64,000 nucleotides of DNA. Origin: Chitinophaga sp. H8. GTDB lineage: Bacteria; Bacteroidota; Bacteroidia; Chitinophagales; Chitinophagaceae. The stretch spans positions 2,356,001 through 2,420,000 of the forward strand of contig NZ_JBEXAC010000001.1 of assembly GCF_040567655.1 (NCBI RefSeq), given 5' to 3'. A program made the position numbers and the translations under genes. Under the pieces are notes generated by a model. That model was not told the DNA's origin. It was given only the letters and a program-made list of their open reading frames with translations, and made no database searches. This document shows positions 54,298 to 62,771 of the stretch, one piece after another. Every line of letters begins with the position of its first letter. Positions within the stretch are counted from its first letter, which is position 1.

Positions 54298-55194
54298 ATG
54301 CTATCCAACCGTCATCTAATCTTCATGGAAGTAGCCAGCCAGAAGAGTTTTTCCAGGGCCAGCGAAGCATTATTCATCTCTCAGCCCGGTGTAAGTATAC
54401 ATATCAGGGCACTGGAAGAGCAATACAAAACCAAATTATTTGAGCGGAAAGGCCTGCAAATTGAGCTTACAGAAGCAGGGCAATTGCTGTATAAAAGGCT
54501 GCTTACCGTTAAGCAAATCCAGCAGGAAACGGAATTTGATATCTCCGTACTGCAAAGCTCCTTGCAGGCTACCGGCACATTGAACCTGGGTGCCAGCACT
54601 ACAGCGGCACTTTATATCCTGCCAAAGGTGATGTCGGCTTTTAACCGGGAATACCCGCTTGTTAATATTTCCCTGCTCAACCGGAACAGTGAGATCGTAT
54701 TAGAAGCCTTACTGAATAAAGAAATTAATATAGGCGTAACAGAAGAAAAAGGAAAACTGACCAACGTTACCTATGAACCTTTTCTAAAAGACCAGATAGT
54801 GGCAGTATGCAGCCCTAATAACCCACTTGCCAGAAAAAAAGCATATCCGCTAAAGGCTATTCTGCAAATGCCGGTAGCCATCCGGGAAAGAGGCAGCGGT
54901 ACATTGGAAGCAATAAAAAAAGGGCTGCAGAAGAGTAAGATAGGTCTGGACAATCTGAATATCAAAGCGCGGCTGGGTGGCACGGAAGCACTGAAGAATT
55001 TCCTGGTAGAATCAGATTGTGTAGGTTTCCTTTCTACCAGGTCGGTGGCCAAGGAATTAAAATCAGGTGAACTCACCCTCCTCCCTTTTGAAGGACTGCG
55101 TATTGAGCGGAGCTTCTACTTTATCCAGCGAAAAGGAGAAATGAGCGACTTAAATAAACGCTTCATTAAAATGGCACTGGCTATCTATAAGTAA
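54298..55194 (+). CDS. LysR-family transcriptional regulator
   Basis: A 298-residue LysR protein. I use the ATG at 54298 (MLSNRHLIFMEVA) rather than the GTG six bases earlier. The winged HTH reads SFSRASEALFISQPGVSIHIRALEEQYKTKLFERKG, and the effector domain (about 90-298) contains LNLGASTTAALYILPKVMSAFNREYP, typical of the CysB/CbbR-like branch. It is a single transcription unit with an imperfect -7 box (TTACTTTG near 54273). No obvious adjacent target gene is present. Confidence 0.93.
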   Translation: MLSNRHLIFMEVASQKSFSRASEALFISQPGVSIHIRALEEQYKTKLFERKGLQIELTEAGQLLYKRLLTVKQIQQETEFDISVLQSSLQATGTLNLGASTTAALYILPKVMSAFNREYPLVNISLLNRNSEIVLEALLNKEINIGVTEEKGKLTNVTYEPFLKDQIVAVCSPNNPLARKKAYPLKAILQMPVAIRERGSGTLEAIKKGLQKSKIGLDNLNIKARLGGTEALKNFLVESDCVGFLSTRSVAKELKSGELTLLPFEGLRIERSFYFIQRKGEMSDLNKRFIKMALAIYK

Positions 55195-55244
55195 TACTTA
55201 TAGGTTATAACATTTCTGTATAGCTTTATTTATAGGCATAGCCA

Positions 55245-55252
55245 TACATTTG
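55245..55252 (+). promoter_or_regulatory. -7 box for the small gene at 55272
   Basis: TACATTTG matches TAnnTTTG exactly and lies 20 bases before the ATG at 55272, supporting expression of that small gene. Confidence 0.5.
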
Positions 55253-55271
55253 TTTTACCAAAAACACTTTT

Positions 55272-55541
55272 ATGAACATGCTTTTCTATTACGAAGAATT
55301 GTATAATACTGCGGCAGAAAGGATGAAAGCGCTGGCCAACTTGTCTGCTAACCACCGGAACAAGCTCCTGCGGCAACTAAAGGAACATATCCCCTCTTTA
55401 TTGATCACCACAGGCGATTTAGATGCCGTAGCCAGGAAAATGATGACCTCCCTGGGGGCAGTTTTATGTCCGGAAGCGGCGGCTGACCATGCCGGTCTTA
55501 GCAAGCTTACTGAAATGGACCTCGCCCTCAGACCAGAATAA
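55272..55541 (+). CDS. Small hypothetical protein (89 residues)
   Basis: I do not recognise this protein. It is 89 residues, mainly helical, with a basic middle (NHRNKLLRQLKEHIP) and no signal peptide or membrane segment. A perfect -7 box lies 20 bases upstream, and the frame is not a shadow of any other gene, so it is probably real. It stands alone between the LysR gene and the SerB-like gene. Confidence 0.5.
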   Translation: MNMLFYYEELYNTAAERMKALANLSANHRNKLLRQLKEHIPSLLITTGDLDAVARKMMTSLGAVLCPEAAADHAGLSKLTEMDLALRPE

Positions 55542-55707
55542 CCGGGTGCTGACAGCCGATCCCTCATTTAACCATACCCACGCGCTATAGATCTCCTGCT
55601 TTCATAGGCCCTGACGCTACCTTTTCAGGATAAAATCAACCTGGCACTAGCATTCCTTAATAAAACTGCGTATTATTGAGCCTTTTTTAGCAAAAAACGA
55701 TCGATTC

Positions 55708-56991
55708 GTGGGTAGAAATTATTATATCATTGATTTTGACAGCACCTTTACGCAAGTTGAAGCACTGGACGAACTGGCACGTATCTCTCTACAAGATCAT
55801 CCTGACAGGGAAAAAATTTATCAGAAAATAGAAGATCTGACTAACCTGGCCATGGAAGGCAAACTTTCCTTCCGGGAAAGCCTGACAGGCAGGGTACAGT
55901 TACTGGAGGCCAACCGGGACCACCTGAAACAGCTTATCAAACACTTAAAGAAAAAAGTGTCTGCTTCCTTTTCCCGTAACAAGGCATTTTTCAAACACCA
56001 TGCAGACGATGTCCTGATCGTGTCCGGAGGTTTTAAAGAATTTATCACACCTGTAGTCAGCTCCTACCATATTAAAAAGGAAAATATCTACGCTAATACT
56101 TTTGTATTTGATAAAACCGGTAAAATCATTGGTTATGATGCCAGCAACCCCCTCTCTGATGAAGGCGGAAAAGTAAAACTGCTCAAAACCCTGAAATTAC
56201 CCGGTGAAATCTATGGTATCGGAGATGGCCACTCTGATTTCCAGTTGAAAGAATATGGCATGATCAAAAAGTTTTATGCTTTCACAGAAAATATAGAACG
56301 TAAATCAGTAGCCGAAAAAGCAGATCACGTTACACCAAGCTTTGATGAGTTCCTGTATGTCAACAAGCTGCCACGTGCCATCTCTTACCCTAAGAACCGT
56401 ATTTTATGCTTAATCATAGGAGATGTACCAGAAGAAGCAGTCCAATTCCTTAAAAAGGACGGGTTTTCTATCCGTATTAAGACCTCTTTTGAAGAAAAGT
56501 ATGTACCCGATGCAGGCATTATATTGCTAGGAGACGGGGAAAAGATAGAAACGGAAAAGCTGCAAAGGGCGGTAAAGCTGAAAACCATTGGCTACCTGGG
56601 CAACAGCAAAAAACAGCTCTCCCACAAACTTTGCACACAAATGGGGATCGTAGTATTTGACAACCCCAAACGTCCGGTATCAATAGCTAAGAAGATCGCC
56701 AGATTCATGAACAATGGGGATACTTATAAAAGCGCTAATTTCCCTCATCTGCAATTACCCCGGGTAGAAAACAGCCACCGCCTCATTCACATTCATAAGA
56801 ATGTGCCAGGTGTGATGGCTAAAATAAATCAGGTATTTGCGCAGAATAAAATAAATATTGTGAGCCAGTTCCTGATGACCAATGCTCAGATCGGTTATGT
56901 CATCACTGACATCAGTGTGGAATACGATAAACAATTACTGAAAGAATTGAAACAAATCGAACATACTATCAAATTCAGGATTTTATACTAA
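55708..56991 (+). CDS. serB: Phosphoserine phosphatase (SerB-like HAD) fused to a gutted PGDH (SerA) with ACT domain
   Basis: A 427-residue protein with a GTG start at 55708. Residues about 1-215 are a HAD-IB phosphatase: DFDSTF with D9 and D11, VSGGF near 113, GGKVKLLK near 163 and GIGDGHSDF near 181. Residues about 230-350 resemble the split substrate domain of D-3-phosphoglycerate dehydrogenase (KNRILCLIIG, KLKTIGYLGN, GIVVFDNPKRP, then NNGDTYKSANFPHLQLP). The whole nucleotide-binding domain between the two halves is missing. A SerA-type ACT domain closes it (357-427), with H363, N365 and N383 in the spacing of the E. coli serine site H344/N346/N364. It should make serine and may be controlled by serine. 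Confidence 0.8.
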   Translation: MGRNYYIIDFDSTFTQVEALDELARISLQDHPDREKIYQKIEDLTNLAMEGKLSFRESLTGRVQLLEANRDHLKQLIKHLKKKVSASFSRNKAFFKHHADDVLIVSGGFKEFITPVVSSYHIKKENIYANTFVFDKTGKIIGYDASNPLSDEGGKVKLLKTLKLPGEIYGIGDGHSDFQLKEYGMIKKFYAFTENIERKSVAEKADHVTPSFDEFLYVNKLPRAISYPKNRILCLIIGDVPEEAVQFLKKDGFSIRIKTSFEEKYVPDAGIILLGDGEKIETEKLQRAVKLKTIGYLGNSKKQLSHKLCTQMGIVVFDNPKRPVSIAKKIARFMNNGDTYKSANFPHLQLPRVENSHRLIHIHKNVPGVMAKINQVFAQNKINIVSQFLMTNAQIGYVITDISVEYDKQLLKELKQIEHTIKFRILY

Positions 56992-57478
56992 GATTTGTAA
57001 ACAATATTATAGACAATTAAAAGGGCTGCGTTTATCGCGGCCCGCTTAATTGATATCACATATCATATTAATACTGATATGCCAGCCCTTCCTACCTTGA
57101 AGCATAGCTTAAGTATAGTTAAAGCATAGTAAAGCTATAGTAAAGGCATAGATAAAGTACCTATATAGTATCCCCATAGTACCCCCCAAACTATCCCGAA
57201 AGTATGATAAAATGAAAGTAAAAGCGCAGGTTAACGACTCGTAATCAACAAATTAAATAGAATTACTTAAAAAACATTTTGCAGTAAAGGTTAGATCCGG
57301 GCATTTAACGCAGAGGCCCTGGTTGTGTGGCTGTTCTCAGGTAAATCAGGTGATCTTCATTGTACAGATTATAACAATATTGATTGTCTTTTGTTTACTG
57401 CCCGACCAAAATATCAGTACGGGAATTAACCTGGCTGCCGGAAGAGCTTTTAACGCTCTCCGGAAAGGTTAAACCCAA
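56992..57478. other. Gene-free region with a hairpin and a degenerate tandem repeat
   Basis: No coding frame was found in these 487 bases. A hairpin (GGGCTGCG-TTTAT-CGCGGCCC, 57023-57043) 31 bases after the SerB-like stop may end that transcript, but no T run follows. The left half of an inverted pair, AAGGGCTG at 57021, recurs as CAGCCCTT at 57083. An AT-rich tandem repeat follows (see 57101-57156). Another hairpin (CCGGAAGAGC / GCTCTCCGG, 57438-57463) lies just after the stop of the Crp gene. Confidence 0.5.
57101..57156. repeat. Degenerate 10-12 bp tandem repeat, about five units
   Basis: Successive units read AGCATAGCTTA, AGTATAGTTAA, AGCATAGTAA, AGCTATAGTAA, AGGCATAGATAA and AGTACCTATATAG: a common AGyATAGTwAA core of about one helical turn. 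It has no stem that would make it a terminator. It could be a protein-binding array, a bent-DNA element or the relic of a mobile repeat. Confidence 0.55.
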
Positions 57479-58072
57479 TTACTTGTACCGTTTCGCTAAT
57501 TCTTTTTTTACCCGGCTCAGCGACTCTGGCGTAATACCCAGGTAGGAGGCAATCATCAGCTGTGGTACACGTAACGATACATTAGGATACAGGTGAATAA
57601 AATCAAGGTAACGCTCTTCTGCACTAGCTCCCAGCAATAAACAAATACGGTTTTGCATATGCCTGATGGTATTATGCAGCAGTGTTACATTGAATGTGAC
57701 AAATGCAGGGCAGATGGCCTGTGCTCTTTCTATGAAAAACCGGGATACTCTTACCAATGCGGCATCCTCCACTACTTCTATATATAAGCTGGCTGGTTCG
57801 TCAAAATACACGCTGCTCCTGTCTGTAATCCACCAGTTTTCCGGTGCAAACTGGATAATACTTTCTTTGCCTTCTTCATCTCTCCGGTAAGCTTTCAGCA
57901 GGCCCTGGCAAACAAAATAGCTATCATGCGTCTGCTCCCCCGGAGTCAGTAACACTTTCCCTTTGGTATAATTACGTACCATCACTTCCTGCTGTAGCTG
58001 TTCAAACTGTTCCTCCGTAAGAGGGGTATGCTCTTTAAGGTATCGTTTGAATACCTCCAACGCATCTTTCAT
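57479..58072 (-). CDS. Crp/Fnr-family transcriptional regulator
   Basis: A 197-residue regulator with an N-terminal cyclic-nucleotide-binding-like beta-barrel (GKVLLTPGEQTHDSYFVCQGLLKAYRRDEEGKESIIQFAPENWW) and a C-terminal HTH shorter than in Crp (LRVPQLMIASYLGITPESLSRVKKEL). The binding loop lacks the usual RGESFGE... phosphate cassette, so cAMP binding is doubtful. The upstream pirin gene is separated by a terminator. Confidence 0.9.
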   Translation of the reverse strand: MKDALEVFKRYLKEHTPLTEEQFEQLQQEVMVRNYTKGKVLLTPGEQTHDSYFVCQGLLKAYRRDEEGKESIIQFAPENWWITDRSSVYFDEPASLYIEVVEDAALVRVSRFFIERAQAICPAFVTFNVTLLHNTIRHMQNRICLLLGASAEERYLDFIHLYPNVSLRVPQLMIASYLGITPESLSRVKKELAKRYK

Positions 58073-58123
58073 AAGCTATAAATTGTTGCCAGGCTAAAAT
58101 ACTTAAATTCCTGCGCAACAGAC

Positions 58124-58170
58124 AAAACCGGCTAATCATGACCCTGTCATGAAATAGCCGGTCCGGTTTT
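58124..58170. terminator. Terminator after the pirin gene
   Basis: A hairpin with arms CCGGCTA (58128) and TAGCCGG (58155) plus an inner TCATGA pair. It is flanked by AAAA on the left, giving a T run on the minus strand, and GGTTTTT on the right. It lies between the pirin stop and the Crp start. Confidence 0.7.
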
Positions 58171-58197
58171 TCTGTAAATTAGTAACCTTTGCCTTAC

Positions 58198-59067
58198 TTA
58201 GTCCAGCGCTCCAAATTTACCCATGTTAAAGTCCATTATAGCCTCACGGATCTCTTCCTCCGTATTCATTACAAAAGGACCATAGCTTGCAATAGGCTCA
58301 TTAATCGGCTCCCCGCTTAACAATAACACCACGCTTTTCTCTGTTGCCGTAATCTCAATATCCTCTCCTTCGTGGCCAAACAATACAAAGCTATGTTCAG
58401 CGGCAGCTTGTCCATTCACTGTTACACTACCATTAATCACCAGCATGGCTGTATTATGCCCGCTTTCTACCTTGGTAGTAAAACGCCCCTCCTTATTAAG
58501 CCGTATATCAAATACGTTCACCGGAGAATATGTTTTAGCTGGCCCCTCTACCCCATTTACCTTTCCGGCAATCACATTAACCACACCACCATCATTATCC
58601 AGCTGAAACCGGCCCATATTTGCCGCTTCCAATGCCTGATAATGCGGATCTACACTTTTAAACTTAGCAGGCAGGTTTACCCATAACTGTACCATTTCAA
58701 AGGGGCCTCCTGTACGGGAAAAATTCTCCTCGTGAAACTCTTTGTGTAAAATGCCTTTACCGGCTGTCATCCATTGTACATCGCCCGGACGTATCACACC
58801 GCTTTGGCCACTACTATCGTAGTGCGCCACACTACCTTTATATGCGATCGTTACTGTTTCAAAACCCTTGTGCGGATGCACATCCACTCCCCTTATATGG
58901 GAGGATGGACCAAAATCAAATTCAGCGTTGAAATCCAGCATCAGAAAAGGACTGATCCTTTGTTGAGCAATACCTGTACCAGGGATATAGTTAAACACCC
59001 TGAACCCATCTCCTACCATACCTGGACGGGCCGGCCTGGATACTATTTTTTCAATTGCTTTTTTCAT
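58198..59067 (-). CDS. Pirin-family protein
   Basis: A 289-residue pirin with the double cupin fold. The metal-binding N-terminal cupin shows HPHKGFETVTIAYKGSVAHYDSSG and GDVQWMTAGKGILHKEFHE (the three His and one Glu of pirins), followed by EMVQLWVNLPAKFK. Some pirins oxidise quercetin or modulate metabolism; the role here is unknown. A perfect -7 box (TACATTTG) lies 17 bases upstream at 59084-59091. Confidence 0.93.
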   Translation of the reverse strand: MKKAIEKIVSRPARPGMVGDGFRVFNYIPGTGIAQQRISPFLMLDFNAEFDFGPSSHIRGVDVHPHKGFETVTIAYKGSVAHYDSSGQSGVIRPGDVQWMTAGKGILHKEFHEENFSRTGGPFEMVQLWVNLPAKFKSVDPHYQALEAANMGRFQLDNDGGVVNVIAGKVNGVEGPAKTYSPVNVFDIRLNKEGRFTTKVESGHNTAMLVINGSVTVNGQAAAEHSFVLFGHEGEDIEITATEKSVVLLLSGEPINEPIASYGPFVMNTEEEIREAIMDFNMGKFGALD

Positions 59068-59083
59068 AACTATTAATTTATCA

Positions 59084-59091
59084 CAAATGTA
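59084..59091 (-). promoter_or_regulatory. -7 box for the pirin gene
   Basis: The minus strand reads TACATTTG, an exact match to TAnnTTTG, 17 bases before the ATG at 59067. Confidence 0.55.
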
Positions 59092-59411
59092 CCCCGTTAA
59101 AAAAAGCAGTGACTTGATCTATGGTAAGAATTCAGCAGGATGCATATAACAGATGACCAGATTCAAAAACACCGGTTACATGAATTAGTGAAAGAGATGA
59201 TCAAAAGAGATTTGATATAGCAGCCGAAAAAACAGTACTCTTGTCGTCCGGACATTTATCCGGGAGGGGTAATTATACCGCTCCCAAAAATAATTCTGTC
59301 AGGAAAATTTATTTTTCTATATTAACTGGATTTTTCATGCACGTTGAACACTTATTAAGTAGTATCATATTAACGTTAAGTAATACCAAATTAAATTAAC
59401 AGCACACACCA
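59092..59411. promoter_or_regulatory. Upstream region of the cytochrome gene with 21-bp-spaced direct repeats
   Basis: No gene is visible in this stretch. Close to the cytochrome start are two direct copies of a 13-base element, TTAAGTAGTATCA at 59355 and TTAAGTAATACCA at 59376 (11 of 13 identical), 21 bp start to start. That is a plausible activator site or the region around the promoter. No exact -7 box was found. Confidence 0.4.
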
Positions 59412-62024
59412 ATGATTAAATTTTCTTTTGGACTGATCTATTCCTTTGCAGTACTTATTGGCGCAAAACAACTTATCGGAGATCCTCAACTCCCCTCACC
59501 TAACCCACCCGAATTAACCATTACAAGATTTTCCGGCCCTGACGTAACGCCTAGCCCCGCTTGCCTGGCTGTTGCTCCCACCGGTGAAGTGTTTGTAGGG
59601 GTAGATATGATCGGTTCACTGGGAAAAGACCCCGGAAAAGGCCGGATCCTGAAGCTGATCGACAAAGATAACGATGGCAAAATGGACCAGCATATTGAAT
59701 TTGCAATGGTAGATAACCCCCGTGGTATTATTGTGCAGGGCAACCAGGTTTTTGTATTGCACACCACATTTTCCAAAGAAACCGGCAAAGCTACCGGAAT
59801 GGCCCTGGTAGTTTTTGAAGATAAGGATGGTGATGGAAAGGCAGACGGCCCTCCCACTCCTCTTGTTGAAAACCTTAGCAATACCAAATATATTCAGGAA
59901 CGGGGCACCGACCATGCCACCAATGGCATCAGAATGGGCATTGATGGCTGGATCTATATTGCTGTAGGTGATTTTGGATTTCATAATGCCACAGATCGTT
60001 CCGGCAAGCAGCTAACGATGCTTGGAGGTGGTATTGTACGTGTACGCCCTGATGGTACCGAAATGGAAGTATTCACGCATGGAACACGTAATGTATATGA
60101 TGTGGCTATTGACCCGTACATGAACATTTTTACAAGGGAAAACACTAACGATGGCGGTGGATGGAATGTGCGGTTTTCACACCATATCCAATCCGGTGAA
60201 TATGGCTACCCTGTATTATTTCAACATTTTACAGATGAAATTTTGCCAGCGCTGGTGGATGTTGGTGGTGGTTCCGGTACCGGAGCCTTGTTTATGGCAG
60301 AACCTAACTGGCCTGAAAAATATAATAACGTTCCAATGATGGCAGATTGGGGACGCAGCATGCTTTACATTCACAGGGTAACACCGGATGGCCCTACATT
60401 TACCCAAAAAGAAGAAGATTTTATAGAATTGCCGCAGATTACCGATCTGGATGTTGACGGCTCCGGCCGACTTTTCCTTTCTGCATGGGATGGTGCAGGC
60501 TATTCCGGTAGTGACAGCAAAGGTTATGTCATCCGGGCGGTACCCAACAACTGGACTTACCATGCATTCCCCGACCTGGCAAAAGCCTCGGTGGAAGAAT
60601 TAGCACAACTACTTAAATCTGCCAGTGCTGTAGCTCGCCTGAATGCTTCCCAGGAGCTGATCGCACGCATAGATAAGCAAGCTATTGCGGCAGCTTTAAC
60701 CATCGCTTCAGACGCACAACTACCATTATATGCCCGTGTAGCCGGCATATTCACTTATGCACAGGCTGCCGGAGCAGATGGCATCCCTGCTTTAACAGCA
60801 TTTACAAAAGATCCTGTAGTAAAAGAATATGCATTAAAAGCTTTGGCAGATCGTAAAGGCATTCTGAAAGATGTTTCATCAACTCCTTTCCTGGATGGCC
60901 TTACAGATCCTTCTCCACGTGTCCGGGCTGCTGCTATAATCGGATTGGGACGGTTAGGCCGTATGGAAGCGGCTACCGCTTTGTTACAAACGCCGGTTCC
61001 GGCTTCCTTTGTGGCACCTGCCAAAGATGTGGAAGGGCCTCATGCTACGCCTAATGCTGCGATTGTATTGCCTCACCTCGCTGTGCAGGCGCTTGTAAAT
61101 CTTCATGCAGTGGATGCTGCCGTAGCCGGAATCAATGGCAAGAATGCTACCCTTGCTTTATGGGCTTTGCGCTACATGCACGACGAAAAAGCAGTGAATG
61201 GTTTAATAGCTGCCTACCAGCTGTCTAAAGATCCTAAGCTGAAAAACCAGATCATCACTACCCTGGCACGTCTGTATAAAAAAGAAGACGCTTATGATGC
61301 TTCCTGGTGGTGGGGTACCAGACCCGATTCACATGGTCCTTATTATAAAGCCGTACTTTGGGAAGGGTCACCTGCTATCGAGAAGTTCCTTAAAAAAGAA
61401 GCACTTAAGGCTGGTCCAGTCCGGAAACCTTTCTTCAGCGACCTTGACGCCCGTCACAGAATGGATATTGCTGCCTTTGCTCCAGAGAAAAAAGCAATTG
61501 CGGCTCCTGTAAATGAACCTAAAGTAGACCTTGAAAAAATAAAAAATAAAAAAGGTCAGGTAGGCAAATCCTCTATCGAAGATGTACTGCTTGCTATTAA
61601 TAAATTAAAGGGCGATCCTGCCAAAGGGAAAGTACTATTTGCCAGCCAGGGATGTGTGGCCTGTCACAGTATCAATAAGGGTGAAAAAATGAAAGGTCCT
61701 TTTATGGGACAGATCGGATCTATCATGAACCGTGAACAGATCGCTGAATCCATTCTGAAACCTAATGCTTCTATTTCACAAGGATTTGCTACAGTGATGA
61801 TCACTGCAAAGGGCAATAAGTCCTATATGGGATTTATCACGGAAGAAACCGCTGCAAAAGTAGTGATGAGAAATATTGCTGGCGAAGTATTTGCGGTTAA
61901 TACAGCTGATATCCTGACACGGAAGGAAATGAAAACATCTATGATGCCAGCCGGACTAGCCAATGCATTGTCCTACGAAGAACTTGCATCACTGGTTACT
62001 TTCCTGTCTCAGCAAAAGAAATAA
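59412..62024 (+). CDS. Large exported c-type cytochrome with sorbosone-dehydrogenase-like propeller and HEAT repeats
   Basis: An 870-residue exported protein (signal peptide about 1-18). Residues about 30-385 are a beta-propeller like the sugar/sorbosone dehydrogenase group (RGIIVQGNQVFVLHT, GIRMGIDGWIYIAVGDFG, DPYMNIFTRENTNDGGGWNVRF). Residues about 395-680 hold HEAT-like helical repeats (SPRVRAAAIIGLGRLGR). The C-terminus (about 735-870) is a cytochrome c domain with CVACH (C748, C751, H752) and a likely Met ligand in MMPAGLAN. Such three-part proteins are best known from Planctomycetes and Bacteroidota; the electron donor is unknown. Confidence 0.9.
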   Translation: MIKFSFGLIYSFAVLIGAKQLIGDPQLPSPNPPELTITRFSGPDVTPSPACLAVAPTGEVFVGVDMIGSLGKDPGKGRILKLIDKDNDGKMDQHIEFAMVDNPRGIIVQGNQVFVLHTTFSKETGKATGMALVVFEDKDGDGKADGPPTPLVENLSNTKYIQERGTDHATNGIRMGIDGWIYIAVGDFGFHNATDRSGKQLTMLGGGIVRVRPDGTEMEVFTHGTRNVYDVAIDPYMNIFTRENTNDGGGWNVRFSHHIQSGEYGYPVLFQHFTDEILPALVDVGGGSGTGALFMAEPNWPEKYNNVPMMADWGRSMLYIHRVTPDGPTFTQKEEDFIELPQITDLDVDGSGRLFLSAWDGAGYSGSDSKGYVIRAVPNNWTYHAFPDLAKASVEELAQLLKSASAVARLNASQELIARIDKQAIAAALTIASDAQLPLYARVAGIFTYAQAAGADGIPALTAFTKDPVVKEYALKALADRKGILKDVSSTPFLDGLTDPSPRVRAAAIIGLGRLGRMEAATALLQTPVPASFVAPAKDVEGPHATPNAAIVLPHLAVQALVNLHAVDAAVAGINGKNATLALWALRYMHDEKAVNGLIAAYQLSKDPKLKNQIITTLARLYKKEDAYDASWWWGTRPDSHGPYYKAVLWEGSPAIEKFLKKEALKAGPVRKPFFSDLDARHRMDIAAFAPEKKAIAAPVNEPKVDLEKIKNKKGQVGKSSIEDVLLAINKLKGDPAKGKVLFASQGCVACHSINKGEKMKGPFMGQIGSIMNREQIAESILKPNASISQGFATVMITAKGNKSYMGFITEETAAKVVMRNIAGEVFAVNTADILTRKEMKTSMMPAGLANALSYEELASLVTFLSQQKK

Positions 62025-62059
62025 AATGACCTCTAAAAGGTTGTAACATATCAATCAAC

Positions 62060-62092
62060 AAAAAGCCCGTTCAATAAACGGGCTTTTTGTTT
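62060..62092. terminator. Bidirectional terminator after the cytochrome gene
   Basis: A perfect 12-bp stem, AAAAAGCCCGTT (62060-62071) with AACGGGCTTTTT (62077-62088), and a 5-base loop, with T runs in both directions. It ends the cytochrome transcript and can also stop the convergent VOC gene. Confidence 0.9.
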
Positions 62093-62196
62093 CAAGCACT
62101 TCTATTCTGATACCTCAACCCCAACATAGTCAATTTATAGAAAAACTTCCTCCTTACCTGATCCCATTCTATCAGCTTTTTGTAGCTTAGTAGCTA

Positions 62197-62559
62197 TTAC
62201 AAGGACCAGACAGCCAGCTCATAACCATCCGGATCAGTAAAATGAAACCGCCTGCCGCCAGGAAAGCTGAAAACATCTTTTACAATGGTCCCACCTGCGG
62301 CCACAACTTTCTGTTGGGTGGCTTCAATATTATCTGAATAGAGAATAACCAAAACACTGCCTTTTATTGGCTCTCCGGGGGTAAAACCACCATCCACATA
62401 GTCGCCTTCAAATGCCGTATAGTTGGGTCCGTAATCAACAAACTTCCAACCAAAGCTCCTGGTATAGAATTCCTTTGCACGGCTAATATCTTTAGACAAA
62501 AACTCCAGATACTGTACCTGCTCATGTTTTAGTTTGCTATCAGTGTGCGTGCCTGCCAT
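62197..62559 (-). CDS. VOC-family protein (glyoxalase/bleomycin-resistance fold)
   Basis: A 120-residue single-domain VOC protein with KHEQVQYLEFLSKDISRAKEFYTRSFGWKF at the start and FPGGRRFHFTDPDGYELAVW at the end, the typical beta-alpha-beta-beta-beta repeats. The first metal position is not the usual His, so metal dependence is uncertain. A single gene with its own start and no clear partners. Confidence 0.88.
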   Translation of the reverse strand: MAGTHTDSKLKHEQVQYLEFLSKDISRAKEFYTRSFGWKFVDYGPNYTAFEGDYVDGGFTPGEPIKGSVLVILYSDNIEATQQKVVAAGGTIVKDVFSFPGGRRFHFTDPDGYELAVWSL

Positions 62560-62771
62560 AAGTTCTTATTTTTTTTAAAGGTAAGCAATGATGGTGGTTA
62601 TCTGCCTGAAAAAAGCAATACTAAGAAGCCGTTGTATAAGATTGGATGATTTTCCGGCCTGCACACAAAATCTTATAAAACTTGTCGCTTATAGTATAAA
62701 TCCAGCACTTTCTCAGCTTCTACATTTGTGATCAATCCAAAACATTAAGCATTCACATTAATCACAATGTT

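Noticed and set aside
57023..57043. Firm Rho-independent terminator after the SerB-like gene
   Set aside because: The stem is good but no T run follows on the plus strand, so it is kept only as a hairpin.
57101..57156. CRISPR array
   Set aside because: Units are only 10-12 bases, differ from one another and have no spacers; no cas gene is near.
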